Below are positions 1 to 13,981 of a DNA stretch of 64,000 nucleotides, piece by piece. The stretch is from Chrysomallon squamiferum (Eukaryota > Mollusca > Gastropoda > Neomphalida > Peltospiridae). Every line of letters starts with the position of its first letter. The first letter of the stretch is position 1. The stretch spans positions 6,352,661-6,416,660 of the forward strand of contig CM022670.1 in NCBI GenBank assembly GCA_012295275.1, given 5' to 3'. The notes under the pieces were generated by a model. The model searched no databases. It was not told the DNA's origin and saw only the letters and a program-made list of their open reading frames with translations. Made by a program: the position numbers and the translations under genes.

Positions 1-533
1 TGCACCTTAGAAAAATACAGCACGTGTATGTAATAAAAATACACTTTGTATTACAAACCATATACCTCGTTTTTACTTCAGCAGCAATATATTAACAAAA
101 ATAATACACGTAGTAGCGATATCAATGCATTATATCTATAACGTTTTATTAACATCAATATATCTAATACTGATAAAGACGACACATTTTTATTATAATG
201 TATTTTTAGCATTAATTGACATCATTGTTACGGGGCATTAATAAATTAAATGTGCAAAACACCGTTATCATTGGCACTATTTTTTTTTATAGTGTATTAA
301 CACCATTGTCTACTCAATAAACTGGAGTAATGAGATTATTTGTCTCTGATGTACCGAACAGCCCGACCTAATTCTTCACTGAGGTAAACATTAACACAGT
401 TTTATATAACTTTATTCAGTATATTCCTATAATTACGTGAAACTGTGTAATAGTGTGTGTGTTTGTGTGTGCGGCTTTGTTTTGTGTGTATGTGTGCGGA
501 TATACTTTGCGTGTATGTGTGTGTGTGTGTGTA

Positions 534-536
<3 letters not shown>

Positions 537-592
<56 letters not shown>
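537..592. repeat. (GA)n microsatellite
   Basis: Uninterrupted GA dinucleotides follow a short (GT)n tract at about 497-531, giving a compound GT/GA repeat. Confidence 0.95.
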
Positions 593-594
<2 letters not shown>

Positions 595-650
595 TAGCTA
601 AAATAAAACAGATTATAGATTATTTGCTGAAGTTGTTCTACATAATTTAA

Positions 651-905
651 TAGTAGCAGTAGTAGTAGTAGTATTAGTAGTAGTGATAGTAGTAATAAAT
701 GAAATAGTAAAAGTAGTAGTAGAAGAAGTAGTAGTAATAGTGGTGGTGGAAAAAGAAGTAGTAGTAATAGTGGTGGTGGAAAAAGAAGTAGTAGTAGAAA
801 CAAAAGCAGAAGCAGTCGTAGTGGTAGTAGTAGTAGTAGTAGAAGCGGTAGTTGTAATAGTAGTAGCAGCGGTAGTTGTAGTAGTAGTAACAGTCGTAGT
901 AGTAA
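651..905. repeat. Imperfect TAG/AGT trinucleotide repeat
   Basis: About 250 bp of AGT/TAG triplets with AAG, GTG and CAG variants. A 36-bp unit running from GAAGTAG to GGAAAAA is duplicated in tandem near 720-790. Similar blocks occur at 3040-3150, 17015-17200 and 60210-60500. Confidence 0.9.
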
Positions 906-1839
906 CATAAAAAGTAATTGGAATACAGTAGTAATATAACTGATGGAAGTGGCTGCTGTGATTGTAATAACAGTAGCTGTCGTACTTGATTCTGTGTTAA
1001 AAGACGTCAGCTAATTTTATCGGTGATAGCTGTATCCGTTACAAAAACTCATTTCCATCACTGAAATGTTTCACGTACAATCAGCCTTTGTCAGACAGTG
1101 AATATTTATTTTTATCTCACAGAGGATGAATAATTTATTAACTGTTCACAGCTTCCTGCGGTTTCACAATAACAAGTTTACATTACAATGGCGAACCATT
1201 TCAGCCAGTGTTTGGTCATCTAAATAAAATTCAAAGATAAATTAAAATAATTTATAGAAATAACAAAATAAAAATAATAATAATAATAATAATAAGGTAT
1301 GTTAAAACAAAACATGGAAGAAACAAACCTGGAAGGAAATATAATTTTAAAAAATTAAAATAAAATAAATAAAAAAAAAGTATCAAACGATGATATAGTA
1401 ACGTTCAGTTAAGGGGACATAACTCTGATTAGTTGTACAATTTTGAGCAGCAGCAGTAACGTCTCTTGAAAATAACAAGCTCCGTGAAAAAATAAATCTA
1501 AGGCGACTCTACAAATGTTTTCAGAGCTGAAGCTGTAGAAAAGTTATAATAATTAATAAGTCTACGACCATGATGAAATACACTGGTCTATTTTTATCTC
1601 TGTGACAGCCAATTGTAATTAGGCTGGTTTACTCTAATGATGGCAATTTTCAGGGAAATGGATGTAACTAATCTGTGCAGACTGCCAAACAAAATCCTGA
1701 CTTGTTACATGACTGTTTCTAAGATGGACATAATCACAACAAACGTACATGCATATATAAAATCAACAGGTTATTTATTTATTTATTTATTTTACTACTA
1801 GTATTATTATCGTTACTATTTTGTAATTTTCTCTCTCTC

Positions 1840-1842
<3 letters not shown>

Positions 1843-1879
<37 letters not shown>
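1843..1879. repeat. (AT)n microsatellite
   Basis: Pure AT dinucleotide run after a TCTC tract. Confidence 0.95.
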
Positions 1880-1880
<1 letters not shown>

Positions 1881-2999
1881 GCACATATATACACATTTTT
1901 GATCATGGATCTCTAGTAACAGTATTACTAAAAGTTGAAGTAAAATAAATAAATAAATAAATAAATAAGTAATCGTATGTTAGTTACGAATTAAGGTCAG
2001 TTTAAATGTAAATAATGTAATATTTAAAAGTGCACACTTTATCGTGTCAGTTGGTTTATTAAAATCCACTTTTCTTCTGCAGATTGACCGCTAAACTTAA
2101 AATAATTACATTTGACCTAGTTCACTTGCATACTGATCAAATAAAATCCGTTCTATTGTCCGAAAGAAATAATTCTTTGCCTACCTTAATTTATTTATTA
2201 TTCGCACAAACCATTAATTTTAGCCTTTAATGCTAATGAAAGAACACAGTCAATGAGATAAAAACTAATAATAACTTAAAATGAGCAATTGCAAATGTAA
2301 ATAGATATTGTGTCGCAATTTTTGTCACGGAGTATAGGATCATTGTTTATACCTAATGGTATAGTATTATCGGAAATGCTCAATAGTAAACCGGAAATGT
2401 GATAAGATCATTTATACTGTCAAATAAAAAATTAAAATAAAAAAAAAAAAAAAAAAAAAAAAAAGAAAGAAAGAAAAAAAGAATGTAGAAGCTTTGTAAA
2501 ACAGCCACTGTCTTTTAAAAAAAAAAAAAATTTTTTTTTTAAAATTAAAACAACGGCATTAAATGTTTTTAAACAACGGCATTAAAGATATGGTTAAAAG
2601 TTACAGAGAAAATTCTAGAAACAGTCTGCTGACAATACCCAGTGTTCTTTTACATACGTTCAAAGTCTCTGCTCAATGCCACAGGGCAGTCTTGATCCGG
2701 AAAAAGGAGCACCAACATTTTGTTTTGATTCTCAGCCTTCACACGACTCGGGTTTCGCTCACCCACTGAACCGCAGCCAGTCTTGTGTGTTTTTATAAAA
2801 CATGAACAAAGATCATACATTTTATGTTTAATCGCTATTGTCTGTGTACGATACAGTTTATAACCTCTTTCTTTTAGTTACCAGTTTTAGAGAACGCGTA
2901 TATTTTATGACACCAACAATAAAATAAAATAAAATAATATAATATAAATGTAAAAATGTATAAATATTTAAAAATCCAACAACTGCTAACATATATACA

Positions 3000-3075
<76 letters not shown>
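3000..3075. repeat. (ATT)n/(AGT)n compound repeat
   Basis: ATT triplets switch to AGT triplets without a break, followed by degenerate AGT repeats and (AAAAT)n up to about 3250. Confidence 0.9.
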
Positions 3076-3615
3076 CAGTGGCAGTAGTTGTAATAATATT
3101 TGTAGTAGTTGCAGTAGTAGCATTGGTAATAGTAGTTGTAGTAGCAGTAGAGAAGCAATACCACTAATAATAATATTAAAATAAAATAAAATAAATAAAA
3201 TAAAAAATAAAATAAAATAAAATAAATAAATATTATTATTATTATTATAAACGAATGTATTCACAAAACGTGCCAGAATTCACGGGTTTGAAAATAAACA
3301 TTTACAATATTTAAGAAAAGATATTCTAAAATCTATCACCATGAAATAAATAGCTGACTGTGACATCGTGTTTAGTGTAACTGTGAAGTAATGAGAATAC
3401 CTGCATAATGTAACCATTCAGACCGGCAAAACTGGTAATAAAACACAATAAAAGGCTTACAAAGGGGCGGAAACTCGGGTAGGGGTGAAAGAGCCACTAC
3501 ATATTTATTATTATCGATTGTTGACATATCTTTTATAATTAGATTCATTTCGTGTTTATAAATAACGACAACACACACTCCTCGTCTGAAAGCCTCGTCG
3601 TCCAAATCACACAAA

Positions 3616-3702
3616 CCCCAAAAATAAAATAAAATAAAATAAAATAAAAAAAATAAAATAAAATAAAATAAACTTAAATAAAAATAATAATAATAATAAT
3701 AA

Positions 3703-3733
<31 letters not shown>

Positions 3734-3772
3734 AAGAAGAAGAAGAAGAAGAAGAAAAAGAAAGAAAGAAAA
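3616..3772. repeat. (AAAAT)n, (AAT)n, (AAG)n compound repeat
   Basis: Three A-rich simple repeats in series: AAAAT pentamers, AAT triplets, then about 20 AAG triplets. Confidence 0.95.
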
Positions 3773-4269
3773 AAGAAACGAATGATAATTGTGCAGTAAG
3801 TTTTTATAATTTATTGGTTCAGTCAGTTATGTTGTAATCGATTTTAAACCAGGCGAGATTTAAATATTTATTTTAATTTACACCGATATGCCGACATGAC
3901 TTATTATTGAGTATCCATGACAACAATTCTAGAACGAAAAAAAAAAAAAAAAAAAAAAAAAAAGAAAAAAAGAAGAAAAAAGGAAATACAAACAATACTT
4001 TAAAAGGTTTTTTTTTTTTTTTTTTTTTTTTGTCTTTGTTTTTTTGTTTCTTCAGCTACCACTCATTTATAGAATATTTCTTTATCTACTTTTTTGTTTA
4101 CCTTTTTTGTTCTTTATTTGTCTTTCATTCATTCATTCTTTTTCATTCTTTCTTTTCGTCTGTCTCGAAGTAATAGATTTTAAATGCATTTTCATTATCG
4201 CTTTGTAACAAACTTCATGATTCAGTTTAGAAGAATTTTGGAAAGACTCCTGGGAAAAAGAAGAAGATG

Positions 4270-4312
<43 letters not shown>

Positions 4313-4820
4313 AAGAATTCTTTCTTGAAGGAGAAAAAAAGATTACGTGATAACAAAAATTTCAGTCTTGGAACTAAATATAGAAAAGGAAATAGAAAAA
4401 CCAGAAACCAATCATAAAACATGACGTAACGATGCATTACCAAAGTGAAAAAAAAAACCAGAAACAGCTAATACATCATTTCTGTAATGTCTGCCACTTT
4501 TACCTGTAATGAGGCAAGGTGAGAAAGGTGTCTACCTGTTGTGTTGCTAAAAGCAAGAAACTTTTGTTTTGTATACCGCTTTCCCAGAGATCGTTTATTT
4601 ACTGTGTACGTGTGGAGATATTAACAAATAACCTAAACACGTTTTCTGTACGCGTTTCAAGCGATTGCTTTATTTATTTCCTGCTTAAATTACGCGTGCT
4701 GTTAGGAACAAGGAAGATCTTGTAAAGTTTCAAGTAAAATAACAGCGTGCACTAAATTAAACAGACTTCTTAGGTTACTCTTACGGTACTTTATTATTAG
4801 GAAAGGATATTAACGATTAC

Positions 4821-4906
4821 AACATTCCCTCGATGTATATCAAACAACATTTACCAAATAAATAACATTCTCTCGATGTATATCAAACAACTTGTACCAA
4901 ATAAAT
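4821..4906. repeat. 43-bp tandem duplication
   Basis: The segment 4821-4863 is repeated directly at 4864-4906. Both copies begin AACATT and share CTCGATGTATATCAAACAAC. I count three differences between copies, so the duplication is fairly recent. Confidence 0.95.
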
Positions 4907-5632
4907 AATCTTGAAATACTTTCAAAGTGTATCTGTGATCTTCGTTTGAAATAGCACTAGTATATTTTTAACAAGAAGTTATAACGTGAATCGTTGTGAA
5001 GTGTAACGAAATTATAATTATACAGGCTGTTAGAGCCATCACAACTGGTCCATTTTAACAAGAAACAGAAAGAAAAAAGAAATATTTGGAATTACATGAA
5101 ACACGTTGAACTAAATAACAGCACTGTTATTAAAGGGTGGTGATTGTACGTGTCTCGCGTAAGGTTATTATTATTATGAGTAATGTGAACAGTACAGTGA
5201 GAAAGGTTTTTAAATGTCATCGGAAATGTGCGCTGTGGTTTAGCCCGTGTCTGGTCTTGTGATGTTCTGTTATTTGCAAACCACGTTTATAACAAACACA
5301 TCACAAACTCATAACAAGCATGTTTATCACAATCACATTTGTCACAAACAAGTTTATTACACAGTTAAACTTTTCAAACATACTGGACAGAAACCTCGCA
5401 TGTAAAGTTGTGAACGTAAAAACATCAAACTCTAGATGCGGCAAACTGCAGGATCAATACTCGTCTGTACCCTTCGCTGGACTGTTTTTCGTACCAAACA
5501 AAGCTTTATTGCTGTTTTATCAAAGGTAGTGATACGTTTTTTCTTTTCTATTAAAGTTTTAAAATAATGAATGTCTTGAATAAAAACCGACAAGTAACTG
5601 ATTGGGTGAAAGCAACAGTTTTCTTGTCTAAT

Positions 5633-5761
<129 letters not shown>

Positions 5762-6180
5762 ACACACACATCACATAGACATACAGGCATACAACAACAA
5801 CAAACACACAAAAATATACCATAGAAAAACGTCTGACATATGATCTCTAATAATTTAAATATTTGTAGAGGTATCTATAAACAAATATTGACAAATTCAA
5901 ACAGCTGGTGATAAATACTTCAGACACAAGGACTCGTTACAAAAATTTACAATTTAAAAAAAAAAAAAAATTTTATATATGCTCCTCTACCTGAAATTAA
6001 AACACGTATTTATTTTATTTAAAAATAATTGAATATGTAAGTAAGTAAATGAATGAATAAATAAAAACTAGATACATAAACATTTATTATATAGTAATAC
6101 TGAACAATAACCTACAGACAGTAATATTTTGAATTAATCTGAAAACACATATACTCAGAGACACGTTACATACACAGACC

Positions 6181-6211
<31 letters not shown>

Positions 6212-6558
6212 TACGATCAATACCTTTAAAAATAAAAATAAAACAAATATGATTTAGTAAAGATCTATAAAGAAAAAAGATGAAGTCAGGGACTATCAGA
6301 AAGAAATGAGCTGTAGAAGTGAGAGGCGGGTTTGGTTTCTGGCAGACATTTTGTCTTGATGAAGTGTTGCTGGAATCATTCCAAGACAGACGAGAACGCG
6401 CGTTTTAGCAGCACCCTTAACAACCTGCTGAGACAAACAGCAGACGTCGTGGCTGATGTAAGAGATGAAAAAAGAAACACAACACTGCAGTATGTATGGA
6501 TTTCAAAACTCGCTTATTAAGCGAGATAATTTTTGTTAAAGCTTTTTGTTTTAAATTA

Positions 6559-6592
<34 letters not shown>

Positions 6593-6828
6593 AAATAGCA
6601 GAAATGTCGTGCTCGTTAAAATAGTTTTCAAGCTATAAATAAATTATTACATCTCGCCGACGTTTCTGAAAAATGAAACTCAGGTACATAATAAAAAAGG
6701 AAGATAGAGAAAATAAAAACGGTAATGTCTGTGTATTTGTGTGTGAAAGACTGACAGAGAGAAAGAGTAAAGGATACATGGAGAGAGGGAGAGAGACAGA
6801 TAGACAAAGAGATTGAGAAACTGAGTCA

Positions 6829-6936
<108 letters not shown>

Positions 6937-7261
6937 CAGATATAACAGATGGCAGTACAAAGAGTGTAAGCTATGTTGGCGATACATCAAACATTACAAC
7001 GTACAATTACGTCTGACAGTGTATTCCACTGCAGCGCGGTTCTACCACCGCTCAATTCCTTATTTAAATACAGCTTCTCATCATCGATTGTAAAACAAAC
7101 AACACAGAGGTGAAACTAGATTCTAATATATTCTAAATATCTGTACACAGCTATACAAAAGTGCATCCAGGATTCTCTCTCATATAGTTATAATTATAGT
7201 ATATAATTGAATAAATAAATAAATATTTGTTCAACGATACTTTTTGGTATTTTGAAGTAAT

Positions 7262-7262
7262 G

Positions 7263-7329
<67 letters not shown>
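7262..7329. repeat. (ATT)n microsatellite
   Basis: Uninterrupted ATT triplets. Confidence 0.97.
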
Positions 7330-7330
<1 letters not shown>

Positions 7331-7855
7331 ATTCTCGTAATTATGATATTTGGAACTTGTATAACTGCCTTTTCAGAAACCGCATTCCTATAGATAGAGA
7401 AAAAAACAACCTTATTCTATCATTACACATAAAAGATAGCCACAGATTTACCACCATGCTACAAATTACTAAATCTGAGAAACGGTAATTAAGTTTAACG
7501 CTTTAATAGTTAAATCTATTACAACAAGTTCTAAATTGCAGCAATTTCTGAAACAATTAGAAACACAATTACAAAGGTTAAACGGGGAAAAATCCACCAA
7601 GGTTTGGCTGTGAATCGCGAAGTCTGGATTTCATCTAGAGGAGTATTTACGAGTCTGGTTTTGTTGAATTAATCTTCTTTCAATATTGTATGTGTGTGTG
7701 CACCTGTTTTCACTACACACACAGAAATAGACAGGGCTGCTTGACCAATGTCAGATGTTTGAACTCTTATTTTACAGGTCAATACTCTTAAAAAAAAGAA
7801 GTTAGTTCTTATTCAAGACAAACGTTTAAGAATTAATATAGCAATGTTTCTGATG

Positions 7856-8130
7856 TCGAGGATGATAATGATGATGATGATGATTTCAGGACGAAATTGT
7901 GAAGACGTCAATACTAATAATGATGATAATAATAAAATAATGATGATAATTATAATGATAATAATAATGACATAGATGGCGATGATAATTATAATATTGA
8001 TAATAATAATAATGATGATGATGATGATTATGGTGAAAGTGATGATGATGATGATGAATGTGATGATGATGATGTTGACGACAGTGAGGGCAATGATGAT
8101 GACTATAATGTTGATAATAACGATGATGCT
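7856..8130. repeat. Degenerate GAT/AAT trinucleotide repeat
   Basis: About 275 bp of GAT and AAT triplets interrupted by point changes. An interrupted AGT tract follows to about 8350. Confidence 0.9.
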
Positions 8131-8490
8131 ATTAATGGTGATGGTGTAGTTATCTAGAGTTGTAACTTAGTATTTGCTTTAGTATATTCAGTAGATTTAG
8201 TGGCTGTAGTAGTAGTAGGTACCAGTAGTAGTAGTGGTGTATAGAAGCAGTCGTAGTAGAAGTGGTAGTGCATAATGGAATCAGAAGTAGTGTTAATGGC
8301 AGTAGTAGTAGCGGGAGGTGGAGAAGGGGTAGTGGTAGTGGTAGCAGTGATGACGTTGGCTCATTAACAGTAATGATGAAGGTACAATGCTTTTTTATTT
8401 ATCTATATATGTATCTATCTTGGATATCAGAAAATTGGGTAGCCATGAATGTAATAATACAGCATTCATGTTGAACTAAACTTCATTATC

Positions 8491-8585
8491 AACAAACAAA
8501 CGAACAAACAAACAAACAAACAAACAAACAAACAAACAAACAAACAAACAGACAAACAGACAGACAAACAAACAAACAAATAAAC
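8491..8585. repeat. (AAAC)n microsatellite
   Basis: Tandem AAAC tetranucleotides with a few AGAC variants near the centre. Confidence 0.95.
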
Positions 8586-9845
8586 AACATCAAATAATAG
8601 CTTCATCTTCCTGGTTTTGCGCATGCTCTCTCTGACCGGAATGTTAGACGTTACTACTTAGCGACTCTGTTTCAGTTTTCCGGTTTTAAACTACTTACAT
8701 TTATCATTAGTGAATTAGCACACGAGCAAGTTAGAGTCTGTGTCACTGGGCAATCACTGCAGTTTGTGCGTGTTGAAATTAGATCTAATTAAAGTAATTA
8801 CAGCAATTTCTTTTCTATCACGTCTAATTATACTGAAACCGAACATTTGTAAAATATGGGTATTTGATACAAATTATTATGGTGAAAATATTCGTGTGAA
8901 AGTACGGTAACTGGGAAGGCAACTGATATAAAATGTTTACATGAATTTTCTGCATCATTACGATTAGATTAAATATTTAAAATTAAGAATAATGTCAATA
9001 AAAATGTTTCGTGATACAAGAACATTCATTGTGATATTCATGACTTATTTAAATTATTTACATACACGCATTCATGTATACAAACGTATACTTTTTCCTC
9101 GTGTATTTTAAATAAGTCATATTTTACTCTTGTGCTGTGTATCATGTCTTCGTGATACCAGTAACTGAAGTGTCTTGATTCAGTTTACATTTTTCTTGGC
9201 AACAGAATTGATATTTACAGCTTCAGAGCGCGTGGCAATTACTTATCATATAAATTAGTTTAACACTTAAAGATGAAAAAAAAAAAAAAAAAGTAAAAAA
9301 TAAAGTAATATTAATAAAAAATAAAACAAATAAAAAAATAAAATAAATAAAAATAAATAATAAAAAATAAATAAATAAATATTGTTGTTATAAAAATATC
9401 ACAATTTTGGCCATTCCGTTCGATATTAAACATTTTCTAATTTTTTTTTTTTTTCTTCAATAACTAAAGAGCTTTTAAATGCATAATTGCACAAATAAGA
9501 AAAGAAACAATTAACGTTTTTTGATTTTTTGCTGAAGGCTGGAGCTTTTTTTAAGTTTCATCGCTATTATTTATAGATATTTTATTTTTATACCTATATG
9601 ATTTTACATAACTTATTGTTCATGAGCAATCACCGAATAATCTTGTTTTTGTCTACGTATATCAGTAACAGCTGTCCAATCGATTGACATAAGTCGTGAA
9701 AACAGTAAGTTTTAAAGAAAATATTCACAAACTGAGGTCACGTTATCTGACCACTGGGATTTTCTTGCTAGTATGTCTAACAACAAACATCAAAGAGTAC
9801 TTACCTGGCATATTTGTTAATTCTCTTCCTACCTAGATCACTAAC

Positions 9846-9951
9846 CTTCCATCAAGTAAAACTCGGAACTCCACCCTCTTTCCACAAGTAGATCCAACTT
9901 GTTGCTTGCGTCTGCTCCGTTTTCGTACGGCTTATTTACGGACGAGCTCAT
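9846..9951 (-). CDS. Candidate first coding exon of a minus-strand gene (partial)
   Basis: Unrecognised. Reading minus from ATG at 9951-9949 gives 35 codons plus one base, beginning MSSSVNKPYENGAD and running on through LDLLVERGW to the terminal residues FYLMEG. This is a balanced, protein-like composition, unlike the repeat-derived frames around it. An in-frame TAG lies just upstream, so the ATG is the first possible start. A GTTAGT donor follows at 9845. If it is not used, the frame stops at TAG (9843-9841), and a stronger donor, CAG/GTAAGT, lies near 9807-9802. The frame could then be an upstream ORF in a 5' untranslated exon. The patch is GC-richer than its surroundings and lies back to back with AGA, about 0.9 kb away. 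No later exon is visible to the left. Confidence 0.35.
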
Positions 9952-10518
9952 CTCGGCTGAGGGGTGAGGCAGGTTCTACGAATAATAAAAGCCGTACCCG
10001 TTGATTTCGGTTGATCGAGGAAAGAGTACCGCTGGTGCTGAGATGATGTAGGCTTCGAAAGACGACGTTGTCACCCCGAAGATGGTCTGTATATAATAAA
10101 ATAGGTCTGTGGGTCGGTTTCTTAAATTATTGGCTTTGTTCCAAAGTATGCATGAAGCAAAACGCACACCGACAAATAAAGATAGATTTGTGTTCAATAC
10201 AGAGTAAACTCGCTTTTATTTCATTGCCAATATTTCTGTCTGATATTTGACTTGGAAAAATCTAAGAAAGAAAAACAAAATCTTTAATCTGCAAAGACAG
10301 AGCTAGTTTTAAACGCAGAGACACAAATCTTTTTTGTTTAAAATGTGAAGAATTCTCGTGTTTTTGTTTTCTCAAGTTGTTTGTTTTCGTGGCTGTTCTT
10401 AACACTCATCTGAGCCGTCTATTAGACACGTTTGTCACTCATATTAATAACTAAATAAATTTACACAACAGACTCACAGACTTCCTGACTATCTCTCTCT
10501 GTTTTTCACTCTATTTCT

Positions 10519-10522
<4 letters not shown>

Positions 10523-10593
<71 letters not shown>
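10523..10593. repeat. (CT)n microsatellite upstream of AGA
   Basis: Pure CT dinucleotides about 250 bp before the AGA start codon. A pyrimidine-rich tract here could lie in the promoter or 5' UTR, but no core promoter motif is visible. Confidence 0.95.
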
Positions 10594-10601
<8 letters not shown>

Positions 10602-10724
10602 ATCACCCCAGTGCCTTTTTTCTATTAGTTTTGTCGTTAGTTATCTTATTTTATTTCATATTTGTTTTAATTATATCATTCTGGTTTTAAAAGAGTAAAT
10701 TCAGGACAGAAAAAAAAAAGAGTA

Positions 10725-10729
10725 ATAAA

Positions 10730-10774
<45 letters not shown>

Positions 10775-10777
10775 AAT
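10725..10777. repeat. (AAAT)n microsatellite upstream of AGA
   Basis: AAAT tetranucleotides ending about 60 bp before the AGA start codon. Confidence 0.95.
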
Positions 10778-10835
10778 AAAATATTTAAATAAAGGAGGAA
10801 TTAACATTAAGAAGAATAACCTGTCACATGATAAT

Positions 10836-10848
10836 AAAATGGCGGCCT
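10836..10848 (+). promoter_or_regulatory. YY1-like motif overlapping the AGA start codon
   Basis: AAAATGGCGGCCT spans the ATG and matches the YY1 core (AAnATGGCGGC), which is often found just downstream of transcription starts of housekeeping genes. The same 13-mer recurs at 21960-21972. It may simply reflect the Met-Ala-Ala codons. Confidence 0.35.
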
Positions 10849-11199
10849 CCATCTACTTCTGTTTTGTATTACTTTGTTACAGTTTATCGTTTTCTGTACA
10901 AGCGAAACGTTTATCTCTACCTTTGGTAATTAACACTTGGCCTTTTGTAAACGCGACTCAGAAAGGTATAATTTTATTAAATTAATATTAAATATCTACC
11001 AACAGGAAACAGACGATTCTTCAGTTTCACTTTGACACGTTTTTGTACAGTGACAGTGACCTTATACTGGCACAATCAATGAATCATATAGTTCAACAGG
11101 AAAGAAATGCAGCAGCTGACAGATTTTTCTTTGATTTTAAAGTCGTGCTAGACTTACTTTCTAAGTAAATATTTTCGAGAAGAACATCACTAGTTTTAT

Positions 11200-11258
<59 letters not shown>

Positions 11259-11978
11259 ACTAATAATAATAATAATAATGTCTTAATCAAGTTAATGCTA
11301 ATAATAATTAAGAAGAAAAGTGACAGCAGATTTATGTGGTAATAATTATCGTTATTCAAGACATTTTTTTAATATTTATGATGAACAGCTAGAAACTATT
11401 ACTGATAAAATAACCATAACTAAATAAAAATATAAATATATAAAAAGATTGTGCATTATATAAACAGGTGTGTAATTCCCTTTATTTTTTTTCTGATTTA
11501 TTTTTAAATCAAAATATAATAATTATTATTAGTAGTAGTATTTGTTCAGTGTACTTTATATCTTATTTAAAAATATAAAAACAAGAATGACAACAAAAAT
11601 AATACATATATAAAACAAAAAATAATAAAATTAAAAAAACAACAACATTTGAACAAAAGGTTGAATGTCTTAACATTTATTTATAATTTATTTTAAAATA
11701 AAAATACAGAGTAGTATGTATGTTTGTGTGTCTATATATATATACACAGATATAGCTATAGATAGATAGATAAATATTCCTGACATAACAAAATAATGAA
11801 ACAGTATTTCCTCTTTTTTATTGTTTCCAAATAAAGTGAAAGTGAGTATCAAGAAAATATTTCTGAAACATTTACACACAAAATACATACACACATATTA
11901 TTCAAAAATTATTATTTAAATTTTAATTTACTAAACAAATAATAACATTATAAATTAAAACTTGACAGGTTTATTCAT

Positions 11979-12033
<55 letters not shown>

Positions 12034-13392
12034 TTTTAAATATGTTTAATTTTGTTCTGTGACAGCCTGGGATGTGATCTACACACACGGAGGTAGTAAC
12101 CTGGATGCTGTCGTAGCTGGATGTTCAGAGTGTGAACAACAGCGATGTGACGGAACTGTTGGTTATGGGGGGAGTCCTGATGAGACAGGGGAAACAACTC
12201 TTGATGCCATGATAATGGATGGGTTTGTTTTGTTATTTATTTGTGTGATCAATTCTTCATTTAGTTTTTGTTTTTCTAAATTAAAATTTAATATTATATA
12301 TGTTTTAGATATATATTATATAAAAATATTTGAATTTATTTTAAATAAATTTTTAAAACGTATCTAAATTTGAATAATATTCTTTGATGATGATTATTAT
12401 TATTTTTTTATCTGGTTGATTTAGTTTGATTTACTCTTTCTATCATCAATAGATTTGATACTTAATGACAGCTGAGATTCTGGGATAATTAATAACCCAA
12501 TGAACAAACAAACAAACAAATACCCCCCAAAATATGTAAATGAATAGAAAAGAATAAATAATTAAAAATATATTATCAAATGAACAAATAATATGTAAAT
12601 ATATAAATAAAAAATATGTAAATAAATAGAACTGTGACTGTAGAGAGAGCCATGACGTTGGTGCAGTTGGACATCTTCACTTCATTAAAAATGCTATCGG
12701 AGTCGCAAGATCTGTGATGGAGCACACAGAAAACACGCTGTTAGTTGGAGAATCAGGTCAGTGGTTGTCTGGGACTGGACACTGGGTTTTTGACCATCTA
12801 CACTGTAATAAGACTAATATGTCATCTTAAACTAGAATAATACCAGTAACCATTGCACAGTTTGAAAGTATAAACACATAAACATACTAGCACAGAGACG
12901 TGTATTTTATCTAAACATATATTTGTGTATATTAATCCCAGAGGAAATAGTTGAGATTAGTTTAAATATGTACTGTGTTGACAAATGTGTACATAAATAA
13001 ATAACAATAGTCAAAGTTGCACCCACACTGATCTGGTAAAATACTCAAATTTCACTTTCAGCGACACAGTTTGCTGTAGAAATGGGTTTCAAATTGGAAA
13101 ACCTGTCAACCAATTCTTCTCTAGAGGAGTGGAAAAGATGGAGGAGATCAAACTGTCAGCCGAATTTTTGGAAGGTAAAAATAAAATAGACGTTTTCGAT
13201 TCACTTCAAATATCCAAGTTATATATAAATACCCAATGATGTATCTTTCTATTTATGATTTATATATATTTTCTATTTATGGATGTATATATACATCTGT
13301 GTGTGTGTGTGAATTTATGTAGATATGTGTGTATGTTTATGATTTACACATATTTTCTATTTATGGATGTATATATATGTGTGTGTATGTGA

Positions 13393-13425
<33 letters not shown>

Positions 13426-13941
13426 TGTATGTATGTATGTATGTATGTATGTATGTGTATATGCATGTATCGATGTAAATGTCGTACCTGCATGTGTGTG
13501 TGAAATATGATTTTTTTTTCTTTTTATATATCATAACACATACACATAAACAAACAAAGAAATTTAAAACTTGTACACACAGGGACATTCAGACTAACTA
13601 ACCCATTCATAGTAGTTCTTATTCACACCAAATGTAATTACTTAACTTACTGTAACTCCTAGATATTTCTATATTTTCAGAATGTTGTTCCTGATCCCAA
13701 GAGAAACTGTGGACCATATTCTCCGAAATACAAGAAACTGAAACCTGACAGTGAGTTTAAGAAACACGTGGATAAACACAACCATGACACCATTGGTATG
13801 ATTGTTATTGACAAACATGGCAGAGTTGCAGCTGGGACATCGACAAATGGACTAACATTTAAAATTCCTGGGTAATTGTATAATCATTTCTTATTTAATG
13901 TTGGTTAATAAATTTCTAATGTGACATAATGTGATATATAT

Positions 13942-13981
<40 letters not shown>

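Noticed and set aside
402-910. Long open frames of Leu/Ser/Val or Arg-Glu repeats (also at 3034-3264, 5551-5824, 11093-11359, 15264-15533, 18755-19066, 28181-28467, 60370-60687)
   Set aside because: They are translations of trinucleotide or dinucleotide microsatellites in several frames at once.
3372-3614. 80-codon minus-strand frame
   Set aside because: It starts at TTG and has no splice or domain support.
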